This document shows positions 57,818-64,000 of a stretch of DNA of 64,000 nt, piece after piece. Numbering within the stretch: position 1 is the first letter of the stretch; the number at the start of each line of letters is the position of its first letter. Made by a program: the position numbers and the translations under genes. Source of the stretch: Monoplex corrugatus (lineage: Eukaryota > Mollusca > Gastropoda > Littorinimorpha > Ranellidae); NCBI GenBank assembly GCA_030674185.1, contig CM060307.1, positions 53,893,442 through 53,957,441 of the forward strand. Direction: 5' to 3'. The notes beneath the pieces are model-generated. The model saw nothing but the letters and a program-made list of their open reading frames with translations, did no database searches and was not told the DNA's origin.

Positions 57818-59736
57818 AAACCAGTGATAATGTAAAAACTAAACCACTGTGGATTAACAAAAAAGTTTGGAGATTAATAAAAAAGAAGCATTATCTTTTA
57901 AAGAGGTTTTTAGAAACTAAAGTGGGGAAAGACTATCTTCATTATATAGCGATAAGAAACAGTTGTACCAAAGAAATTAAACGTGCAAAGAAAGAATATG
58001 AAAAAAACATAGCAAAAGACTGTCAGTTTTACCCTAAAAGATTTTGGAAATATGTGCAATCAAAGTGCAAAGTAAAAGTAGGTATTAGCCCATTGACTAA
58101 GGCTGATGGTGACACTGCATTATCCGACATTGATAAAGCAAATACCTTAAATAAATCTTTTGCTAGTGTATTTACAAAAGAGAACTTGGAAAATCTACCA
58201 TCTATAAATATAGCAAATTGGTCAGATGGCAAAACAATAACAGATTTGGTAGTTACACCTGAGGCAGTTGAAAATAAGTTAAAGATGTTAAATGTAAATA
58301 AGGCTCAAGGACCTGATAATATTCATCCGAGGATTTTAAAAGAACTGAGTAAAGAACTATCTGTTCCACTCAGCATATTGTTTGATAAATCGCTGGAAAG
58401 GGAAATAGTACCTACAGAGTGGAAGAATGCATACGTCACAGCTTTGTTCAAAAAGGGTACAAAAAGTGATCCTGGTAATTATAGACCAGCTAGCCTAACT
58501 TCAGTACCATGCAAAGTATTGGAATCTATAATAAGGGATGTTATAGTTAATCACATGACTTTAAGTAAACTTTACACAGAATGTCAGCATGGTTTCCGAC
58601 AACATAGATCGTGCATTATCCAGTTATTACAAGTAATGAATTATTTTACTAATCTGTTGGATAAAAGAGAGAATATAGATATTATTTACTTGGATTTTAG
58701 AAAAGCGTTTGATTCTGTTCCGCATGAAAGATTGCTTATCAAACTGCAGTATTATGGAATTACGGGTAAGTTACTAGCTTGGATTAGAAACTTTTTAAAA
58801 GACAGAAAACAGTTAGTTAGAGTTGGAAATGATTACTCTAAATATACAGATGTACTGAGTGGTATACCTCAAGGGAGTATACTTGGTCCTGTTCTTTTTA
58901 CTATTTTCATAAATGATTTACCTCAGAAAATTAATAGTTTTTGTAAGATCTTTGCAGATGACACTAAAATATACAATACATCTTCTAATCATAGTATATT
59001 GCAGAAGGATTTAGATACATTGGTCCATTGGTCAGAAACTTGGAATCTTTTCTTTAATGCTTCAAAATGTAAAGTCTTGTATTTAGGAAAAAGTAACCCA
59101 TGTAACAAATATTCTATGATAAATGATGGTATTATCTGTGAAATAATAGAATGTTTAGAAGAAAAAGATTTAGGAGTAATATTTGATAAAAGTCTCAAAT
59201 TTGATAATCACATTCAAAATGTTAATAAATCAAACAAGTTGCTTGGAATCATAAAAAGAACATTCTCATACATAAACCGGGAGACATTTTTATATTTGTA
59301 CAAAGGCTTAGTGAGGCCTCATTTGGAGTATGGTAACATTATTTGGTTTCCACGTCTTAAAAGACAGTCAGCATTGATAGAGAAGATACAAAGAAGAGCT
59401 ACTAAATTAATTCATGGTTTTCAAAATTATTCATATATAGAAAGATTAGAATTACTCAGTTTACCCAGTTTGAAAGCAAGAAGAATGAGGGGAGATCTGA
59501 TCCAAAGTTTCAAGATTTTTAACAATATAGATGATGTAGATAGAACAGAATTTTTCAAACTGACAAATTATGACAAAACAAGAAATAATACTGATAAAAT
59601 ATTTATAGAATATTGCAAGACTAACATTAGAAAGTTTTATTTTACAAATAGAATTGCACATGTATGGAATAAATTACCAAACGAAATTAAAAGAGCACAA
59701 AACACAAACTCGTTTAAAAACCCGCTGCGACGATAG
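57760..59736 (+). CDS. Reverse transcriptase of the CR1-type element
   Basis: 658 codons open to a TAG. It contains the linker LRRIKKEKKEYEKN-like region, then NVNKAQGPDNIHPRILKELS, WKNAYVTALFKKGTKSDPGN, YRPASLTSVPCKVLE, CQHGFRQHRSCIIQLLQVMN, IIYLDFRKAFDSVPHERLLI, VLSGIPQGSILGPVLFTIFI, CKIFADDTKIYN (catalytic Asp pair), FNASKCKVLYLG, DLGVIFDKSLKFDNHI, GLVRPHLEYGNIIWFPRLKR and the C-terminal FFTNRIAHVWNKLPNEI-type end. The catalytic residues are all intact. The Met at 57760 arises from the frame shift upstream; the natural ORF2 starts before the endonuclease. Confidence 0.9.
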   Translation: MGHNKKKILLSMEQNMPKIKTSDNVKTKPLWINKKVWRLIKKKHYLLKRFLETKVGKDYLHYIAIRNSCTKEIKRAKKEYEKNIAKDCQFYPKRFWKYVQSKCKVKVGISPLTKADGDTALSDIDKANTLNKSFASVFTKENLENLPSINIANWSDGKTITDLVVTPEAVENKLKMLNVNKAQGPDNIHPRILKELSKELSVPLSILFDKSLEREIVPTEWKNAYVTALFKKGTKSDPGNYRPASLTSVPCKVLESIIRDVIVNHMTLSKLYTECQHGFRQHRSCIIQLLQVMNYFTNLLDKRENIDIIYLDFRKAFDSVPHERLLIKLQYYGITGKLLAWIRNFLKDRKQLVRVGNDYSKYTDVLSGIPQGSILGPVLFTIFINDLPQKINSFCKIFADDTKIYNTSSNHSILQKDLDTLVHWSETWNLFFNASKCKVLYLGKSNPCNKYSMINDGIICEIIECLEEKDLGVIFDKSLKFDNHIQNVNKSNKLLGIIKRTFSYINRETFLYLYKGLVRPHLEYGNIIWFPRLKRQSALIEKIQRRATKLIHGFQNYSYIERLELLSLPSLKARRMRGDLIQSFKIFNNIDDVDRTEFFKLTNYDKTRNNTDKIFIEYCKTNIRKFYFTNRIAHVWNKLPNEIKRAQNTNSFKNPLRR

Positions 59737-60144
59737 CCTGAAAAGGCTCCTGCAGCGTAATTATCCAGATCCAGATCCAGATCCAGACCATTGGAAACAT
59801 TACATTGAACTTAAATACGAATATGATGAATGAATCATCAAAAAAAACTGGGCGTACGACAGACCTTGACTACGAGTGTAAGAAAAGAAAAAGAAAAAAT
59901 GATGGGACTTGAAATAGCCAAACGGCTAATGTGTTATGTCCCTATTACTAAACTAAACTAAACACGATGTAAAAATGAAACGAGACAAATGCGACCATTC
60001 CAAGGGAAACAACTACCGACAGGAAAAAACAACAACAAAACAAACAAAAACCACGACTCTTCTGTTCCAAAATCACTATAATCTGTAACTTCCGCAAAGG
60101 CAGCGCGAGATCACTTTCGATGAAAATCAACGACAACATTCCCA

Positions 60145-60248
60145 ATGTTTAAATCATTTTCTGATTCGATTCGCTCACTTTGGCAGTCGAAAACTCCCGA
60201 GACTGTCAAGACTCCTGACAGGAAGAGAAAGCGGCCACCAAGCGACAC
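60145..60248 (+). CDS. Candidate first coding exon of an unidentified gene
   Basis: An ATG (60145, context CCCAATGTT) opens a frame of 34 codons plus two bases to a strong donor GTGAGT at 60249. It encodes MFKSFSDSIRSLWQSKTPET, VKTPDRKRKRPPSD and a split codon. The basic RKRKRPP stretch would serve as a nuclear localisation signal, with TP sites before it. I do not recognise the protein. No downstream exon is apparent before 64000, so the gene would continue past the window across the elements at 60780-64000. Not proven to be a gene. Confidence 0.45.
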
Positions 60249-60556
60249 GTGAGTTCTTGTTTTTTCGAACAGCTACTTGTTATAGTGGACAGTAATCGGG
60301 TTTTAAGTAATAAGTTGATCGAATTCGATTTTAAGACTAACGGTGACAGGAATTGCTAGGCATTCGTCCCAACCCGAACATACACGGTAAAATCGTATTG
60401 GCAAGCTGGAATTGAAATAGGGCAAAAAGTATCTGAAACCACACATTAATGAGCAAAACTGACTAGAAACACAATTTTGGCATTTAATAATATTTTTATA
60501 GGAATGAGACAAAAAAACAAAAAAGGATTTAAAGAAAAACTAATTCATATCAGAAT

Positions 60557-60576
60557 CAAGAGAGAGAGAGAGAGAG

Positions 60577-60609
<33 letters not shown>
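60557..60609. repeat. (GA)n microsatellite
   Basis: About 50 bases of GA repeats. Confidence 0.95.
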
Positions 60610-60612
<3 letters not shown>

Positions 60613-60779
60613 TACAGTGATACATAGATCTTAAGATCATTGGTTAATTCTGATGAAAGTTACGATTTGTTAAAGATTTGATTTTTACAGTAGGCTCATG
60701 TAAGAAAAATGGTGACCCCCCCCCCTCCCTGTTGTGGAGATATAATGATGCATAACTTTGTCAAATCTTGATCTATAAC

Positions 60780-62130
60780 TACCTTCTTCTTCTTTCCCTT
60801 GGCTACTGCCTTCATCATAGTGAAGCTTCTGTAGACTATAAGGGGGGTCTGCGTGCAGTTTTAAGTTTCCTGAGGTAGAGTATGCTGGGCTGGGGGGGTT
60901 GGGGGACGGGGGGGGACAGGGGGGAGGGGTGTGGGATCAGATTTGAGATTTGAAGCCTTCCATGGTTGTGTTGAGGGGAAGCCTTCCAGGGTTGTGCTGA
61001 GGGCAACCTCAGTAGGAAGGGTGTTCCAGTCAGTTATGGTCCTGGAGAAGAAAGACTTTTGTCGGTATAGCGTCCTGCAGTTGGAAAGGTGGTGCATTGC
61101 TGGGTACAACCGTCGGGTTCCTTTGGATGCAGAAGGATTTTGAGAGGGTTTGTGGCTCGTGTTGATGATGAGGCTTCCATTGTGGAACTTATAGAAGTTT
61201 GTCAGCCTTGCCTTTCTCCTTCGCTCTGTGAGGGGGGACCACTGGAGAGTCTCCAGCATGTCTTGAACACTGGACGTTTTCCGGTGTTGATGGGTGACCC
61301 AGCGAGCAGCCCGGCGTTGGATCGCTTCCAGTTTCTTGACATCCTTCTCTATGTAGGGGTCCCACACAGAGCTGGCATACTCAAGGGTTGGATGGACTAG
61401 TGTCTGGTAGGCTTGCTGTGTGTTACGTTGGGAGCCTACTTTCAGGTTTCGTTTCAGTAGGCCAAGGGTCCTGTTGGCACGAATGGAGACATTTGAGATG
61501 TGGGGGCTCCAGCTGAGATCAGAGGTGATGGTGATGCCAAGGTATTTGGACTTGTTGACTATATCAAGGGTGTGGCCATGGAGGGTGTACTTTAAAGGTA
61601 GGGGGTTTCTCTTTCGGCTCACTGGTAGTGTCTGGCATTTGTCTGGGTGAAAACTCATGAGCCACTTTTGTTCTCATTCTGCGAGGCGGTCGAGATCCTT
61701 TTGTAGGGCTTGATTGTTATTAAGAACTGATACTGGTGGATGAGATAGTTTTGTGGCACAGAGTGTCATCAGCAAAGAGATGAGCAGTGGAGGACAGTTC
61801 AGTCGGCATGTCGTTGATGTAGAGTAAGAATAGGCTAGGCCCAAGGACAGAGTCTTGGGGAACTCCAGACTCTACAGGAACAGGGCTGGAAGTAGCTCGA
61901 TCCACCACTACTGACTGCTGTCTATCCGAGAGGAAATTGTTTATCCAGGTGTGTATTTTCCCTGTGATACTAAGGGAATGGATATTCATTTTGTGGAGCA
62001 GGAGGGAGTGGCAGACTTTATCAAATGCTTTGGAGAAGTCCATAATGAGGGCGTCTGTCTGTTTTCCAGCCTCAGGGTTTACGGATAGCTCATCCACAAG
62101 TCCGATAAGCTGGAAAAACAAAATTGAATA
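60780..62130 (-). mobile_element. 5'-truncated L2/CR1-like non-LTR element with (GAA)n end
   Basis: Minus strand: RT from about 62120 (LIGLVDELSVNPEAGKQTDA, LIMDFSKAFDKVCHSLLLHK, VESGVPQDSVLGPSLFLLYI, LFADDT) to a frame shift near 61715, then 61658-60861 for the C-terminal part. The motif PQDSVLGP has Asp where active enzymes have Gly, so the copy is damaged. The element ends with CTTCACTATGATGAAGGCAG and GAAGAAGAAG at about 60780-60800. It is opposite in strand to the candidate exon at 60145. Confidence 0.87.
60861..61658 (-). CDS. C-terminal RT ORF of the L2/CR1-like element
   Basis: 265 codons: SFHPDKCQTLPVSRKRNPLP, HTLDIVNKSKYLGITITSDL, WSPHISNVSIRANRTLGLLK, LVHPTLEYASSVWDPYIEKD, LEAIQRRAARWV, LQWSPLTERRRKARLTNFYK and FFSRTITDWNTLP, then a proline-rich tail. 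This is the thumb and C-terminal domain of the reverse transcriptase, in one piece. The Met at 61658 is internal to the original protein. The proline-rich end comes from C-rich sequence that is G-rich on the plus strand (60889-60930). Confidence 0.85.
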   Translation of the reverse strand: MSFHPDKCQTLPVSRKRNPLPLKYTLHGHTLDIVNKSKYLGITITSDLSWSPHISNVSIRANRTLGLLKRNLKVGSQRNTQQAYQTLVHPTLEYASSVWDPYIEKDVKKLEAIQRRAARWVTHQHRKTSSVQDMLETLQWSPLTERRRKARLTNFYKFHNGSLIINTSHKPSQNPSASKGTRRLYPAMHHLSNCRTLYRQKSFFSRTITDWNTLPTEVALSTTLEGFPSTQPWKASNLKSDPTPLPPVPPRPPTPPAQHTLPQET

Positions 62131-62208
62131 CAGAGAGCTTGGCACAGCCTGAGATAACTGTGGTAATTTTGAACTGATATTTGACTAAGAGGTAATTAAT
62201 TAATTGCC

Positions 62209-62931
62209 TTAACCTCTTCCCTGCTTATGCTGTGTCTACCACAGGGCCATTCTGACATGTCCAAATGCCCATAACCGTGTTTGTCATTGGGGATTTTTTT
62301 GGGGGGGTGGGGGTGGAGGGGGAATGGGAGATAACACTAGAAACTTGGCCAGCCTCTTATGGAGATGTCAAAGTGCAGTTTTTTTCCCTTTGACCATTCA
62401 AAGAATTGAATATTAGTCTAATTAGCATCACAAAGTAAAGAACAAGACAATGTGATTCAAGATGGTGGAACAACTGCCTGTTGTGTCTCCTCCTCCACTA
62501 TGCTACACCCAAAAACTTACTGACTGTTGCATAGAAACAAACATTCTCAGAGAGGAATAACAGTAAGAAAACTTTTTCGCTTAATGTTTATTATATACAA
62601 AAACCAAATTTTGCTCTGTTTTGTATGGTTTTATGTGCTACTGTGTATTATATGTATGTTCCGAAAGTTTTTTTTTCTATTTTTTTTTTTTTTTTAGAAA
62701 AAGGCTCATTACATCAGCTGTAATCATACTGTTTTCAACCAAATCAAATAACTATGACATCAAACCATAGCCAAGGGTATAAGAAAATAAAAACATAGCC
62801 AAAAACTGAAAAGATAGCGTATAAAATGAATAAGCAGTAAACAAATTAGTGAAAATACAGCAAAAGGCAAGATTTTGTCCTGGCAGACAGCAGTGTGAAG
62901 GCCAAAAATATTGTGGCAGGGAAGGGGTTAA
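62209..62931. mobile_element. TTAA-flanked non-autonomous DNA element with terminal inverted repeats
   Basis: The left end TTAACCTCTTCCCTGC (62209) and right end GCAGGGAAGGGGTTAA (to 62931) are inverted repeats of 16 bases with one mismatch, both carrying the TTAA of piggyBac-type target sites. The 723-base interior is AT-rich with no transposase frame. The call rests on the ends alone. Confidence 0.6.
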
Positions 62932-63189
62932 TGGGCGTAATATTTTTCCGTCTGTGAGCATAGAAATTCTAGTAACTTTCTCATTTGCTTGCTATCAGGT
63001 GACAGTCACTGAGTCAGTCTCAATATGCTTTAAAGAAATAATGAAAATGATGTATTTTCTATAAACTCACAATGTTTATGATAACTAACAACTAGTTTTG
63101 TTATCATTTAAGGTTTATGATAATGATTAAATATAATGTGCTCTCAATGTCACTTAGTTGGAATCTGCAACACAAACATTTAAATTAGA

Positions 63190-64000
63190 GTCATCATCAT
63201 CATGTGCCCTGCTGCATGGCGCTGGCGATCATGGCCCTCCATATGAATATATATGCATTCCTTGTCGCTGCAAGTACATCTTCCGCTCTCTCTGTTCTCA
63301 GCCACCCTGCAAGTCCGTCCAGTATTTTCTTCCTGGGTCTGCCTGGTTTTCTCATTCCCTCCAGCTTTCCTGTTGTGACCAGGTGTTCTAATTCCCTGTT
63401 CCTCATAAAATGTCCTATAAATGTTGCTTGCCTAATCTTCTTTATCAGTATCTTGTATCTGTCTCCATCAAGGCTGTCTTGTTTGTTTTCTTTGCTGTAC
63501 ATGGAACTCTCAAGATTCTTGTTAGAAAGCACATTTCAGTTGCCTCAATCTTGTTCTGGCTTTGCATGTTGACTGTCCACGCCTCACAACCATGTAACAG
63601 TATCGGTTCTTAATAACATTCAAGAACTGTCTCCCTCATGTTAATTGATAGGCATTGGTTGGTAAAAATGCTTTTCATCTTCTTGAATGCTGTTTTGGCT
63701 TGGCTGATTCTTCTGGCTATTTCTAATGTGCATCTGCCATCTGGTGAGATGACTGTTTCCAGATAATTAAACTTATCAGCCTGTCTCAAAGTTGTGCCAT
63801 TTGCTGTTATTTTGCATGAGGGGATTCAAGGTTTTTACTGATTACATGACTTACAGTCTTCTTGCTATAGTATTTAGCTCCAGCTCTTTACTTTTGCTTT
63901 CTGTTATATTGATAAGGTTTTGTAGGTCTTTCATTTTCTGCAATTAGCAGTGTTATCTGTACAATGAATGTTATTTATCATTTTTCTTTATTCCAGGGCA
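63190..64000 (-). mobile_element. RTE-like (ATG)n-tailed element, copy running off the window end
   Basis: The 3' tail shows as ATCATCATCATG at 63192-63203. The minus strand reads the C-terminal domain (TFIGHFMRNRELEHLVTTGK, GRPRKKILDGLAGWLRTERA, 63200-63532) and on through CLSINMRETVLEC-like and NGTTLRQADKF-like segments to the YADD-proximal region near 63980, with several frameshifts. It aligns with 46062-46870 and 37345-38160. Confidence 0.87.

Larger units (their letters stand above)
56037..59790 (+). mobile_element. Nearly full-length CR1-type non-LTR retrotransposon with (CCAGAT)n tail
   Basis: The element has ORF1 with a PHD-like zinc finger (56037-56880), ORF2 with an apurinic-like endonuclease and RT (about 56910-59736), then a short 3' end with ATCCAGATCCAGATCC (59763-59790). 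This architecture is that of the CR1 clade. Only a few lesions are seen: a GA-repeat frameshift at about 56350-56360, shifts at a T run near 56713 and an A run near 56779-56790 in ORF1, one in-frame TAA at 57521-57523 and an A-run shift near 57771-57781 in ORF2. The 5' boundary is uncertain. It is probably the youngest large element in the window. Confidence 0.9.

Overview
This is a repeat-rich animal nuclear genome window. Evidence for this: introns with GT-AG boundaries, very abundant AC/GT, TC/GA and TA microsatellites, many non-LTR retrotransposon fragments, tRNA-derived SINEs and one Gypsy-type LTR element. The mixture (long AC arrays, RTE-like, CR1/L2-like and RNase-H-bearing non-LTR families, a mag/Steamer-type LTR element, short-exon genes in large introns) resembles a marine mollusc, perhaps a gastropod. 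That is an inference from composition; no diagnostic locus fixes the taxon. A run of exactly 100 N (5440-5539) is a scaffold gap, so this is a draft assembly.

Three host genes can be reconstructed from exons, and one more is suggested. (1) The last three coding exons of a SPEF1/CLAMP-like axonemal microtubule protein lie on + (6297-8129); its calponin-homology exons are not seen. (2) A complete five-exon ARF-family small GTPase lies on - (30532 to 20972, 226 residues), with a C-terminal extension and an Arg in place of the catalytic switch II Gln. (3) A three-exon GRPEL1-type mitochondrial GrpE lies on - (43772 to 36678), with a 1-base frameshift in exon 2 that may be an assembly error. (4) A possible first coding exon of an unidentified gene with a basic KRKR motif lies on + (60145-60248). 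All exon phases used here join correctly apart from that one GRPEL1 frameshift.

Layout: 1-860 microsatellite block; 2000-5440 layered, decayed non-LTR elements and the gap; 6297-8129 SPEF1-like 3' exons around an old retroelement remnant; 10042-12313 a whole but internally deleted LTR retrotransposon with matching LTRs and a 5-bp target duplication; 12740-13255 RNase H remnant; 15430-16870 RTE-like element; 16900-20960 mostly AT-rich non-coding; 20972-30532 ARF-like gene whose introns hold SINEs, an RTE-like fragment, triplet repeats, a foldback element and AC arrays; 31490-32040 RTE-like fragment; 36678-43772 GRPEL1, whose second intron holds a 5'-inverted RTE-like insertion and an RNase-H-type element; 43970-44220 another SINE; 46060-49870 two RTE-like copies in the same orientation, one retaining endonuclease and 5' leader; 56040-59790 a nearly full-length CR1-type element; 60145 candidate exon; 60780-62150 L2/CR1-type element; 62209-62931 a TTAA-flanked inverted-repeat element; 63190-64000 another RTE-like copy running off the end.

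No operon-like or defence-like system is present. The most informative observations are about mobile DNA: a twin-priming-type 5' inversion proven by an 11-bp target duplication, a 190-bp nested-palindrome TTAA foldback family in three copies, a 511-bp tRNA-derived SINE with perfect target duplications, and an LTR element deleted from reverse transcriptase straight into integrase and carrying an internal copy of its own LTR/primer-site junction.
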